Shown here: positions 22,380 through 31,643 of the stretch, piece by piece
Layout: every line of letters begins with the position of its first letter
Position numbering within the stretch: position 1 is the first letter of the stretch
Source: Methanomicrobiales archaeon HGW-Methanomicrobiales-2
Lineage (GTDB): Archaea > Halobacteriota > Methanomicrobia > Methanomicrobiales > Methanoculleaceae
Direction: 5' to 3'
Assembly (NCBI GenBank): GCA_002839645.1
Contig: PGYL01000008.1
Span: 1 to 64,000 of the forward strand
Length of the DNA: 64,000 nt
The notes under the pieces: model-generated
Seen by the model: the letters and a program-made list of their open reading frames with translations, nothing else
Database searches by the model: none
What the model was told of the DNA's origin: nothing
Made by a program: the position numbers and the translations under genes

Positions 22380-23534
22380 CTACAGCGATGTAATAGCCCG
22401 CAGGCGTTTAACTGTTTCTCCGACGGCCCTGACGATCCGGGGCACCTCGCCTTCGCTGTTTTCCCGCCCGAGCGTCGCGACCATCGACCCGTGCGCCTCG
22501 TCGTGGGTGAGCCCGATGGCGAGGAGGACATGGGAGGCCTCGAGCGTCCTTGAGGTGCATGCCGACCCGGTGGCGACCGCGATCCCGAGCATGTCCATGG
22601 CGAGCTGGATGCTCTCCCCCTCGATCCGGGAGAAGCGGAAACTCGCGTGGTGCGGGAGCCGCTCTGTCGGGTGGCCGGTCAGGTGGGCCTCCTCGATCTC
22701 CATGATCCCGGCGATGAGGCTGTCCCGGACTGCCCGGAGCCGCCTGCTCTCCTCCGGCATCTCCTCCCCTGCAAGCCGGGCCGCCTCTCCCATGCAGGCA
22801 ATCGAAAAGACGTTCTCGGTCCCGGGCCGGAGGCCGCGCTCCTGCCCGCCCCCGAAGATGACCGGCTGGACCCGGATACCCGGGCGGATGTAGAGCGCCC
22901 CCACGCCATCCGGCCCCCCGAGCTGGTTTCCCGAGAGTGTGAGAAGGTCGACGCCGTCACGCTCCACGTCGATCGGTATCCTTCCCGCGGCATCGGTGGC
23001 GTCCGCGTGGAGGAGCCCTCCCCGGTCGTGGACGATCTCCGCCACCTCCCGGATCGGCTGAACCGTCCCGATCTCGTTGTTCGCGTAGTGGACCGACGCA
23101 ACAATGGTCTCCGGCGTGACCGCCGCGCCGAGGGCGTCGAGATCGACGGTGCCGTAACGGTCGACCGGAGCCAGCGTGAGGGTAAACCCGCCCTTCTGGA
23201 GGTCTTTTGCCGGGTTCAGCACGGATATGTGCTCGATGGCACTCGCCACGATCCGCTTTCCTTTCTTTGCGTTCCGGAGTGCGGTCCCCCGGACGGCGAT
23301 GTTGTTCGACTCGGTCGCGCCGCTCGTGAAGATGATCGAGTCCGCCGATCTCGCGCCGATGAGCCCCGCTACCTTCTCCCGCGCTATGGCAAGGGTTTCC
23401 TGCGCCACGAGCCCTTCCCGGTAGATCGTGGAGGGGTTGCCGGCGAAACCGTCCGGAAACTGCCCGGCAAACCGGGCAACTCCCGGGTGGACCGGCATCG
23501 CCGCCGCATGATCGAGATAGATCCGTTTTTCCAT
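22380..23534 (-). CDS. Cysteine desulfurase NifS/IscS
   Basis: RIYLDHAAAMPVHPGV, FTSGATESNNIAVRG, SVHYANNEIGTVQPI, LLTLSGNQLGGPDGVGALYIRPG, ATGSACTS. Confidence 0.92.
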   Translation of the reverse strand: MEKRIYLDHAAAMPVHPGVARFAGQFPDGFAGNPSTIYREGLVAQETLAIAREKVAGLIGARSADSIIFTSGATESNNIAVRGTALRNAKKGKRIVASAIEHISVLNPAKDLQKGGFTLTLAPVDRYGTVDLDALGAAVTPETIVASVHYANNEIGTVQPIREVAEIVHDRGGLLHADATDAAGRIPIDVERDGVDLLTLSGNQLGGPDGVGALYIRPGIRVQPVIFGGGQERGLRPGTENVFSIACMGEAARLAGEEMPEESRRLRAVRDSLIAGIMEIEEAHLTGHPTERLPHHASFRFSRIEGESIQLAMDMLGIAVATGSACTSRTLEASHVLLAIGLTHDEAHGSMVATLGRENSEGEVPRIVRAVGETVKRLRAITSL

Positions 23535-23546
23535 ATCCGGCCGTCC

Positions 23547-23915
23547 CTAGAACGTGATGACCGCGTCGGCGTCGACCGCGAGGTCGTTCAACGTGAGCGC
23601 GCCCACGACCTGCCCTTCTTCGATGAAGTCGCCCCGTGTCATACCGAGGAGCTGCGTGCTCTGTTCGCAGATGTAGATCTTTGCGCCCGCAGCAATCGCC
23701 TGGTCCCGCATCTCGGAGAGTTTCGGGAAGTTCCCGACCTGGATCCCCTCCGCTGCGCCCTTCTTGACGACCGTCACCCCCTTGATCATGAAGTAGATGT
23801 CGGCGTCCATATCCGTCGCACGTGCCGTCATCGCGAGGACGAACGGTGCATACAGCCGCTCCGGGGTATCGGTGCCGCTGGTCTGGATGTACAGTATCCG
23901 TGCCATACCTTTCAC
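23547..23915 (-). CDS. DsrE family protein
   Basis: ILYIQTSGTDTPERLYAPFVLAMTARATDMDADIYFMIKGVTVVKKG...IYICEQSTQLLGM. Confidence 0.8.
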   Translation of the reverse strand: MKGMARILYIQTSGTDTPERLYAPFVLAMTARATDMDADIYFMIKGVTVVKKGAAEGIQVGNFPKLSEMRDQAIAAGAKIYICEQSTQLLGMTRGDFIEEGQVVGALTLNDLAVDADAVITF

Positions 23916-24142
23916 GCCCCTTTCCTGATTGAGATGGTGGTCTTCTCCCCGGCCTTCTCCTCGCCCACGATCTCGTGGCCCATCCGTCTTGCCCAGACCC
24001 TGACGTCCTCCCCGGTGGGGGCGTTGTCCACGTCGACCTTTAAAACCCCCCCGGCCGGCAGCCGGTCCATCTCTTCTTTGAGCATGATCACCGGCGCCTG
24101 GCAGTAGGCTCCCCGGGCATCCACGTAGCCGTCGGCAGCCAT
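23912..24142 (-). CDS. TusA-like sulfurtransferase (CQAP variant)
   Basis: VDARGAYCQAPVIMLKEEMDRLPAGGVLKVDVDNAPTGEDVRVWARRMGHEIV. Confidence 0.8.
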   Translation of the reverse strand: MAADGYVDARGAYCQAPVIMLKEEMDRLPAGGVLKVDVDNAPTGEDVRVWARRMGHEIVGEEKAGEKTTISIRKGA

Positions 24143-24146
24143 CCGA

Positions 24147-24407
24147 TCACTTCGCCTCTACCGCTGCCGCCCTTCCCTTGCGGAGGATGAGGGTCGTCAC
24201 CCCCGAGGCAACGTGCTCTTCCTCGATAACATGCCCGTTCTCACCGGCCCAGGACCTGACCGTCACTACAAGGTCCGGTTTGTCGGTCGTCACCTGCAGG
24301 ATCTGCCCCTCGTCGAGCACCTTCATCTCCGTCTCGATCGAGAGCATGGGCGACTGGCAGATGCCAACGCAGCTCACCGTTTTATCAGCGTACATCATTT
24401 GTATCAC
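24147..24407 (-). CDS. TusA-like protein (CQSP variant)
   Basis: SCVGICQSPMLSIETEMKVLDEGQILQVTTDKPDLVVTVRSWAGENGHVI. Confidence 0.78.
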   Translation of the reverse strand: MIQMMYADKTVSCVGICQSPMLSIETEMKVLDEGQILQVTTDKPDLVVTVRSWAGENGHVIEEEHVASGVTTLILRKGRAAAVEAK

Positions 24408-24650
24408 CTACTTCATCTTCCGGATGGAGAACCTCATGACTCCGTCATCCTTCTCGAACTTCACGATCTCGTGCCCCACCCGGTTCGCCCAGCGCTGGAT
24501 ATCCTCCTCCGCGGCAGGGTCGTCCGCCTCGACCAGGAGCACCTCTCCGACGTCGAGTTTCTCGATCGCCTCTTTGGTCATCGCGATCGGCATGGGGCAG
24601 TAGAGCCCGATACAGTCCACGACCGCAGCAGGTTTCTTCTCCAGTTCCAT
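24408..24650 (-). CDS. TusA family sulfurtransferase (canonical CPMP)
   Basis: Start reassigned to MELEKKPAAVVDCIGLYCPMPIAMTKEAIEKLDVGEVLLVEADDPAAEEDIQRWANRVGHEIV. Confidence 0.88.
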   Translation of the reverse strand: MELEKKPAAVVDCIGLYCPMPIAMTKEAIEKLDVGEVLLVEADDPAAEEDIQRWANRVGHEIVKFEKDDGVMRFSIRKMK

Positions 24651-24880
24651 CTCTCCACCTTCCGTTGCGGGGCGCGCGTGGGAATCCGGGCACCGTGACA
24701 CGTCGACGGCACGCTCCCGGCTGCACCGGATCGTGCACCATCCCTTATAAGCGTTCCTCCGGGGGTGCCTGTGGTAGAGGACGGCAACGGGAGGCCGTTC
24801 GGGCTCCGGGAGAAGATCAGAAGAGTTATACTCCATCTCCTGCTACTTTCCATCATCGGAGAAGACCGATCACCTGGAGT

Positions 24881-26062
24881 ATGATCATGGGACTGTGGAA
24901 CCGGTTTGGCGTGCGCAAGCAGGAGGAGGCAGCGGCTGCATCGTTTGATGCAGAAGAGGATGCCCGGATAGCGGGGCTTGAGAAATTGCTCGAGAGCGAG
25001 GATATCGGGACCCGGTGGAGGGCGGTCAGGGCGTTTGGGGAGATGGGGGAAACAGCGGTGCTCCCGCTGATGAAAGGGCTCGCCGATGAGGACTGGTGTG
25101 TCCGGAGGGTGGCGGCAGGCGCCCTCGGCCGGATCGGCCCGGCGGCGATCCCCCACCTCATCGGCACCTTCTCGTACGCGGATGACGCTGTGCGGCAGGA
25201 CGCCGTCTGGGCGCTCCGGTTGATCGGAAGCCCGGCGGTGGACGCCCTGATGCAGACGGCGCATGACGGGGATGCAACGGTCCGGTGTAACGCTCTGCAG
25301 GCGCTTGCGGACCTCCCTGCAGGGGATATCTTCCTGGAGGCGCTTGGGGACGACGACCCCCGGGTGCGGAGGTGCGCGATCGCCGGGGTGAAGCGGTCGG
25401 GGGACGAGCGTGGCATAGAGGGTCTGGTCGGGCTCCTGCATGATCCGGACGAGCAGGTCAGGTCTCTCGCCGCCGATGCGCTCTCTCTGTTCGGGGGCGA
25501 TGCGGTATCTCTCTGTATCGAGGCGCTTGGCGACGACGACGAGGATCTCCGTCGGCGGGGTGCGGCGGTTCTTGTCCGTATCGGTGCTCCGGCGACCGGT
25601 CCCCTGGCAGCTGCCCTCCACGACGAACGGGCGTCCGTCCGCCGGTGGGCTGCGTGGGTGCTCGGCGAGGTCCGGGCCGGAGAGGCGATCGCGCCGCTCA
25701 TCGAGACGCTCTCCGACCCCGACCGCGAGGTCAGGTGGAATGCTTCCGGTGCGCTTGCCGAGATCGGAACGCCCGCCGTCGGCCCGCTCGTTCAGGCTCT
25801 CGGTGACGGTGACGAGGTCGCCCGGCACCGGGTGATGGAAGCACTCTGGCGGGTGGGAGAGGCGGCAGCACCGGCCCTGATCGATCTTGCCGGTGCCGAT
25901 GACGCCGGGACCCGGCTCCGGTCCACCATCGTCCTCGGTGAGATCGGGGCCCCGGGTGCTTCCGGAACCCTGCAGTCCCTCCTCGAGGACTCCGACAGGG
26001 ATGTCCGGCGGGAGGCGTTCGAGGCGCTGGAGACGATCAAGGCACGGGGAGATCTCGCCTGA
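24881..26062 (+). CDS. HEAT/PBS-lyase repeat protein
   Basis: Start reassigned to MIMGLWNRFGVRK; about 11 tandem HEAT repeats (e.g. VRRVAAGALGRIGPAAIPHLI, VRWNASGALAEIGTPAVGPLVQAL). Confidence 0.88.
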   Translation: MIMGLWNRFGVRKQEEAAAASFDAEEDARIAGLEKLLESEDIGTRWRAVRAFGEMGETAVLPLMKGLADEDWCVRRVAAGALGRIGPAAIPHLIGTFSYADDAVRQDAVWALRLIGSPAVDALMQTAHDGDATVRCNALQALADLPAGDIFLEALGDDDPRVRRCAIAGVKRSGDERGIEGLVGLLHDPDEQVRSLAADALSLFGGDAVSLCIEALGDDDEDLRRRGAAVLVRIGAPATGPLAAALHDERASVRRWAAWVLGEVRAGEAIAPLIETLSDPDREVRWNASGALAEIGTPAVGPLVQALGDGDEVARHRVMEALWRVGEAAAPALIDLAGADDAGTRLRSTIVLGEIGAPGASGTLQSLLEDSDRDVRREAFEALETIKARGDLA

Positions 26063-26348
26063 CCGATGCGCTCCACCGTTGCCCCGGTAAGATCGCGGGA
26101 GTTTTCCGATATCGCCGGTTCCGGTAACGATTACGGTTCAGGCCGCTCTCCTTGTGGGGATCGGCCCGTTCGAGCGCAGCCGCGATCCCGCCACTGTGCC
26201 CGGGTAATCCGTAGTTTTTTGAGTATTTTCCCCTTTACCCGCATTTTCCTCCTCTAATGTCTAAAAAAGTGGAGATTCCGCTCCTTTTTTAATTTGTGAC
26301 TGTTATTACCGAAAATCTTAAAAAACTCAAGCGATAAGAAGATCCTTA

Positions 26349-26891
26349 ATGTTCGTTCCGACCAAGTGTTTCTTTACGAAAGGTGTAGGCGTCCACAAAG
26401 ATAAACTGGCTTCGTTTGAACTGGCTCTCAGGCAGGCGGGCATCGAGAAGTACAATCTGGTCTACGTCTCGAGTATCTTCCCCCCGAACTGCCAGCTGGT
26501 CTCCAGGGAGGAGGGCTTAAAGGAACTCTCTCCGGGCAGCATTGTTTACGTTGTCATGGCCCGGAACGAGACCAACGAACCCAGCAGGCTCGCCTCCGCC
26601 GCCATCGGTCACGCGATGCCGAAGGAGAGCAACGCCTACGGCTACCTCTCCGAGCACCATGCCTTCGGGGAGACGGCGGAGGTCTCGGGCGAATACGCCG
26701 AAGACCTTGCGGCAACCATGCTTGCGACGACGCTCGGGATCGAGTTCGACCCCGATCAGGCGTGGCAGGAACGGGAACAGATCTATAAGGCCAGCGGCCG
26801 GATCATCAACACGACCCACACCTGCCAGGCGGCGGAAGGGGTTATGGACGGCCGCTGGACGACGGTCATCTCCGCAGCAGTCTTCCTCTAA
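26349..26891 (+). CDS. pdaD: Pyruvoyl-dependent arginine decarboxylase
   Basis: [48 protein letters not shown] (VSS self-cleavage motif), [22 protein letters not shown]. Confidence 0.93.
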   Translation: MFVPTKCFFTKGVGVHKDKLASFELALRQAGIEKYNLVYVSSIFPPNCQLVSREEGLKELSPGSIVYVVMARNETNEPSRLASAAIGHAMPKESNAYGYLSEHHAFGETAEVSGEYAEDLAATMLATTLGIEFDPDQAWQEREQIYKASGRIINTTHTCQAAEGVMDGRWTTVISAAVFL

Positions 26892-27030
26892 CCCCCACAT
26901 CCCGGGGCAGCCATTCTTTTTCCTCATCGGCGGGACCGGCCATATCCGGCCACCCCCCGGCGCGCTCCCCCGGTGAAGGAGCGTAAAGCAAAATACCTCC
27001 CGGGACCCACACTGTATCCAGGTTTTTCAT

Positions 27031-28320
27031 ATGCGTATACCAATACGGGCCGTAACCCCGGAAACTGAATCTGCCGAGATCATCGGCTGGGTGCACGAGG
27101 TCCGCGATCTCGGAGGACTTGCGTTCTTCCTGATCCGCGACCGGACGGGCATCATCCAGGTGACCATCCCGAAGAAGAAGGTCCCGGCAGAGATCCTCGA
27201 TACCGTCCGGAGCGTCTCAAGAGAGTCAGTGGTCAGGGTCCAGGGGAAGGTAAAGGCGATCGAGAAAGCCCCCGGCGGGCGCGAGATCGTCCCCGAAGAA
27301 CTCGAGATCATCAGCATCGCAGAGAGTCCGCTCCCGCTCGACGTCGCCGAGAAGGTGCCCGCCGAGATGGATACGAGGATCGACTCCCGGTTCCTGGACG
27401 TAAGGAAGCCGCGTGTCCGCGCCATCTTCTTCATCCGCTCGGCGGTGACCTGCGCCGCGACCGCGTTCCTCTCCTCCCGGGGCTGCATCAACATCACCAC
27501 CCCAAAGATTGTCGCCGCCGCCACCGAGGGCGGTACGGAACTCTTCCCGATCGCCTACTTTGAGAAAGAGGCGTTCATGAACCAGAGCCCGCAGCTCTAC
27601 AAACAGATGATGATGGCTGCCGGCTTTGAGGCGGTCTTCGATCTCGGTCCCATCTTCCGCGCCGAGGAGCACAACACCGTCCGGCACCTCAACGAGGCGA
27701 CGAGCCTCGATGTGGAGGTCTCGTTTGCAGACCACAACGACGTCATGGAACTCCTCGAAGACCTGATCGTCTATGTCTACGACTACGTCGCGAAGAACTG
27801 CAGCGAACACCTCGCGGAACTCGAAGTCGACCTCGCCGTCCCGGCAAAGCCGTTCCCCCGGATCCCGTATACGGAGGCGATCGAGATCGCGAACCGCACC
27901 ATCGAGGAGAAACTCTCCTTCGGTGACGACCTCTCCCCGGCGGGCGAGCGGGCGATCGGGGACGTCATCGGGCAGCACTACTTCATCGTGGACTGGCCGA
28001 CGGATATCAGGCCCTACTACGCGATGCCCTACCCGGAGAGGCCCGAGTTTTGCAAGGCGTTCGACCTGATGCACCCCCGGATGGAACTCTCCTCCGGCGC
28101 CCAGCGTATCCACGACCACGATGCCCTTGTGGAGCGGATCCGCGCCAAAGGCCTCTCTCCCGAGAGTTTCGAGTTCTACTTAAGGGCGTTCCGGTACGGC
28201 ATGCCCCCGCACGCCGGATGGGGGCTCGGCATCGAGCGCCTGGTGATGACGATGCTCGGCCTCGCAAACATCCGCGAAGCGGTGCTCTTCCCGCGTGACC
28301 GGCACAGACTGACGCCATGA
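27031..28320 (+). CDS. aspS: Aspartyl-tRNA synthetase (archaeal type)
   Basis: GWVHEVRDLGGLAFFLIRDRTG; QSPQLYKQMMMAAGFEAVFDLGPIFRAEEHNTVRHLNEATSLDVE; GWGLGIERLVMTMLGLANIREAVLFPRD. Confidence 0.95.
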   Translation: MRIPIRAVTPETESAEIIGWVHEVRDLGGLAFFLIRDRTGIIQVTIPKKKVPAEILDTVRSVSRESVVRVQGKVKAIEKAPGGREIVPEELEIISIAESPLPLDVAEKVPAEMDTRIDSRFLDVRKPRVRAIFFIRSAVTCAATAFLSSRGCINITTPKIVAAATEGGTELFPIAYFEKEAFMNQSPQLYKQMMMAAGFEAVFDLGPIFRAEEHNTVRHLNEATSLDVEVSFADHNDVMELLEDLIVYVYDYVAKNCSEHLAELEVDLAVPAKPFPRIPYTEAIEIANRTIEEKLSFGDDLSPAGERAIGDVIGQHYFIVDWPTDIRPYYAMPYPERPEFCKAFDLMHPRMELSSGAQRIHDHDALVERIRAKGLSPESFEFYLRAFRYGMPPHAGWGLGIERLVMTMLGLANIREAVLFPRDRHRLTP

Positions 28321-29219
28321 CCCTGACAGGCAAATGTCTCCCGACCACGGTAGTCGGGAGTTACCCGGTGGTGAAAGGCTCGGGGCTTCTCGCCCGCATG
28401 GACCCGCTGAAAAATGCGGTGGAGGTAGCGGTCGCCGACCAGATTGCTGCCGGGATCGATATCATCTCCGACGGCCAGGTCAGGGGCGACATGATCCGCG
28501 CCTTCACCTCCCACCTCCCCGGCATCCGCGGGTCTGCGGTCGTCGGGAAGGTCCAGCCGGCCGCACGGCCCATCACGCTTGCGGACACGAAGTATGCCCT
28601 CTCGAAGCACCCGAAGGTGAAGGGAATCCTCACCGGCCCGAGCACGCTCGCGCACGGCCTTGCCCTGGAGACCCCCTTCTACCGGAACAAGGACGAACTG
28701 GTCCTGGACCTCGCCCAGGCGCTCGTGGTCGAGGCGGACTACCTCCAGAATGCCGGCGTCACCCTCCTCCAGATCGATGAGCCCATCTTCTCCACGGGGG
28801 CCGCAAACATAGCCATCGGCCGCGAGGCGGTGAACGCGATCGTCGGGAGGCTCCGGGTGCCGGTATGCCTCCACGTCTGCGGGAACCTCGAGGACGTCGT
28901 GGATGACGTCCTCCGGACGGATGTTGCCGTATTCGACTTCGAGTTCGCGAACAACCCGGAGAACCTTGAGGTGCTCTCGGAAAAGGATCTGCGGGGACGG
29001 ATGATCGGCTACGGGTGCGTGGACTCGGCCGACCCCGGCGTCGAGAGCGTCGAGACCATCAAAAAGCGGATAGAAGCAGGGGTAAACGTATTTTCACCCG
29101 ATGCCATGCTCATAGACCCCGACTGCGGCCTGCGAATGCAGTCGCGGGAAGCGGCGTCTGGAAAACTGAAGAATATGGTTGTCGCAGCGGGACTGGTCCG
29201 GGCCGAGTATACGGACTAG
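28317..29219 (+). CDS. MetE C-terminal-like (core) methionine synthase
   Basis: TTVVGSYP, DIISDGQVRGDM, LTGPSTLAHGLA, QIDEPIFSTGA, VCLHVCGN, NPDCGLRMQSR-type C-terminus (DPDCGLRMQSREAA). Confidence 0.88.
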   Translation: MTLTGKCLPTTVVGSYPVVKGSGLLARMDPLKNAVEVAVADQIAAGIDIISDGQVRGDMIRAFTSHLPGIRGSAVVGKVQPAARPITLADTKYALSKHPKVKGILTGPSTLAHGLALETPFYRNKDELVLDLAQALVVEADYLQNAGVTLLQIDEPIFSTGAANIAIGREAVNAIVGRLRVPVCLHVCGNLEDVVDDVLRTDVAVFDFEFANNPENLEVLSEKDLRGRMIGYGCVDSADPGVESVETIKKRIEAGVNVFSPDAMLIDPDCGLRMQSREAASGKLKNMVVAAGLVRAEYTD

Positions 29220-29797
29220 ACCACCCTGCTCGTCGTCGAGAGCTCAAGGCCCTTCGCGATGATATTGTAGGGAATCACCCGCTGCGGCACGTTTGCATCT
29301 TTGAGTTTCTCAATGGCGAGCGTCCGCTCGAACTCGTTGCCGTGGACCTGGTGCCTGAGGGTCATGTAGATGTCGGCGGCACGCATCATCCGCGCCTCCT
29401 CGAGGGGGGTGTGGAGGCCGGTGTAGAGGAGGTAAACGATGTTTGCCCCTCCTTCGATGATCCCCCGGGTGTCCTCGAGGACGAACCTGGTGGCTGCGTC
29501 TATCCCCCAGGCGGCGATCAGCGTGGAGAGCGAGTCTACGACGATCCTCTCGCCCTGCATGGCCCCGACCAGCGCCGCGGGATCCATACCCCGTGCGTCG
29601 ACCATCCCCTCCAGCGGCACGGCATCGAGCATCAGGTAAGCACCTGCTTCTCCCGCCTGCCAGAACTGCTGTGAGAGGAGTTCAAGGCCGCTCAAGGGAG
29701 ATCCGGAGATGACGATGCGGGTGCCCGGTGGAAATCCTCCGTCGAGTGCAAGGTCCAGGCCCGCGATTCCTGTCGAACGTCTGGTGGTGTCTGTCAT
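29216..29797 (-). CDS. KaiC/RecA-like ATPase domain protein with degenerate P-loop
   Basis: TGIAGLDLALDGGFPPGTRIVISGSPLSGLELLSQQF and ERIVVDSLSTLIAAWG; P-loop lacks GKT/S. Confidence 0.7.
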   Translation of the reverse strand: MTDTTRRSTGIAGLDLALDGGFPPGTRIVISGSPLSGLELLSQQFWQAGEAGAYLMLDAVPLEGMVDARGMDPAALVGAMQGERIVVDSLSTLIAAWGIDAATRFVLEDTRGIIEGGANIVYLLYTGLHTPLEEARMMRAADIYMTLRHQVHGNEFERTLAIEKLKDANVPQRVIPYNIIAKGLELSTTSRVV

Positions 29798-29871
29798 GTC
29801 TCTACCTGCAAGGGGTCCTCAAAGATATCTATTTGCCGCCCTTTTCTTAATACTACCCGTCAGGTACAGCC

Positions 29872-31413
29872 TTATGCCCCGCCTGAAGCACAGTACTCTT
29901 CCCGGAGACGTTTCCGCATGAGTTTCCACCCGTTCACCCGGGGGATCTCGCCGGCAAAGATGATCCGGCGAGGGACCTTGTAGCCCGCAAGGCGCTCGCG
30001 GGCGAAGGCGATGATATCCCCGGGTGTGACGCCCTCGCCGGAAGGGACCACCACGGCCACCGGCACCTCTCCCCGGTGCTCGTCGGTGCACCCGAAGACC
30101 GCCGCGTCCCGGACGCCCGGGTGCTGGACGAGCACATCCTCGACCTCCGTCGGGTAGACCTTCCAGCCCGACATGACGATCATGTCCTTCTTCCGGTCGG
30201 TGATATAGAGCATCCCGGTCTCATCCAGGTGGCCGACGTCGCCGGTCAGGAACCACCCGTCGGGGAGGAAGGCGGCGCGGGTCTCCTCCGGCATCTGCCA
30301 GTAGCCGAGCGCCACCGCCGGCCCCCGGAGGGCGATCTCGCCGTCCTCACCGGGTCCAAGTCCCCGGCCGGGGTCGTCTGCGGCGACGATCTTCACCTCC
30401 GAAAACCCGACCGGGGTGCCGACGCTCCGGAATTCGTCGGCGGTCGCGTAGTGTTCGGGGCGGATCGCGGTCCCGGTCCCGACGACGACCGTCTCGGAGA
30501 GGCCGTAGGCGTTGACGATCGGGATATCGAACCGCTCGTGGAAGGGTTTCCAGACGCCGGGCGTCAGGGGTCCGCCGCCGCTGATCATCACCCGGGCGGT
30601 GGCGAGCGCCGTCTCGGTCCCCGGCGGGGTCTGGAGGAGGGAGTGGATCACCGGCGGCATGCCGGCGACGATCGTGGCCCGGTAGTCGCGGGCGAGGTCG
30701 AGGTAACGGGAGAGATCGAACCGTTCCATGACGACGTAGGTCCCGCCGGCCCGGAGCGTGGCGATACCCCAGCTGATGCCGACGTGCCCCATCGGGTAGA
30801 TCCCGAGGTAGACGTCGTCGGCGGTGATCCCGAGAACGTCGCGTTCGGCGTCCATGGCCGCTATCCAGTTCCCGTGGGTGAGCATGGCGCCTTTCGGCTT
30901 TCCCGTGGTGCCGGAGGTGTACTGGATCTGGCAGAGGTCGTCGAACCGGCAGTGGGCGGCGCGGAGGTCCGGAGACGCACGGAGGAGGTCCGACCAGGGG
31001 GTGGCGCCCGCGATCGCTCCACCGACGGCGACGACCTGCCTGAGCGTCGGTGCCCGGTCCCGGATGCGGTCGACGAGGGCCGCGCCCTCCGCGTCGGTGA
31101 TGACGGCGGCAGCCCCTGCGTCGCGGACGGCGTAGAGTACCTCGCTCTCCCGGTAGACCCGGTTCGTCGGGACGGCGACGGCGCCGATACGCCAGAGGGC
31201 GAGGTAACTGACCAGGTACTCCGCCGAACTGTCCAGGTAGATGCAGACCCGCTCCCCGCGAGTGATCCCGAGAGCGAGGAGGCCGTTTCCCACCCGGGAG
31301 GCCCGGTCCAGGAGGTCGGCGCGGGTGTAGGACTCTCCGGTGGAGGGGACGACGAGAGCGACTTTTTGGGGGTTACAGGCGTTGGCGTCGAGAAATGTGG
31401 TGCAGTTCGGCAT
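29872..31413 (-). CDS. AMP-dependent acyl-CoA synthetase/ligase
   Basis: IQYTSGTTGKPKGAMLTHGN; YGLSET; GWFLTGDVGHLDETGMLYITDRKKDMIVMSGWKVYPTEVE; PRRIIFAGEIPRVNGWKLMRKRLRE. Confidence 0.93.
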   Translation of the reverse strand: MPNCTTFLDANACNPQKVALVVPSTGESYTRADLLDRASRVGNGLLALGITRGERVCIYLDSSAEYLVSYLALWRIGAVAVPTNRVYRESEVLYAVRDAGAAAVITDAEGAALVDRIRDRAPTLRQVVAVGGAIAGATPWSDLLRASPDLRAAHCRFDDLCQIQYTSGTTGKPKGAMLTHGNWIAAMDAERDVLGITADDVYLGIYPMGHVGISWGIATLRAGGTYVVMERFDLSRYLDLARDYRATIVAGMPPVIHSLLQTPPGTETALATARVMISGGGPLTPGVWKPFHERFDIPIVNAYGLSETVVVGTGTAIRPEHYATADEFRSVGTPVGFSEVKIVAADDPGRGLGPGEDGEIALRGPAVALGYWQMPEETRAAFLPDGWFLTGDVGHLDETGMLYITDRKKDMIVMSGWKVYPTEVEDVLVQHPGVRDAAVFGCTDEHRGEVPVAVVVPSGEGVTPGDIIAFARERLAGYKVPRRIIFAGEIPRVNGWKLMRKRLREEYCASGGA

Positions 31414-31643
31414 GGGGGGCTCCGCGCAGCAGGTATGCGCTTTGATGTATATGCTTGTTCATAACCCGGTAAATAGGTTGCCCCGGGATTATGGGAGCAG
31501 CCGCGACCCCGGCGGGTAAAACCAGAAGGAGATTACCGGACCTCCTCTTCCGGCAATCTTTCCGGACGCTGGCTACAAACTGCCGCAAGAAACCACAAAG
31601 CCCAAATCACGCCGCACAGAATTGATATTTAAGGTAGAAGATC

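Noticed and set aside
24578-25828. 416-aa reverse-strand ORF opposite the HEAT-repeat gene
   Set aside because: Antisense shadow ORF produced by high GC and periodic codon usage of the HEAT repeats; the composition is not protein-like
30076-31464. 462-aa forward ORF opposite the acyl-CoA synthetase
   Set aside because: Arg/Asp/Gly/Pro-rich shadow ORF of the reverse-strand ligase
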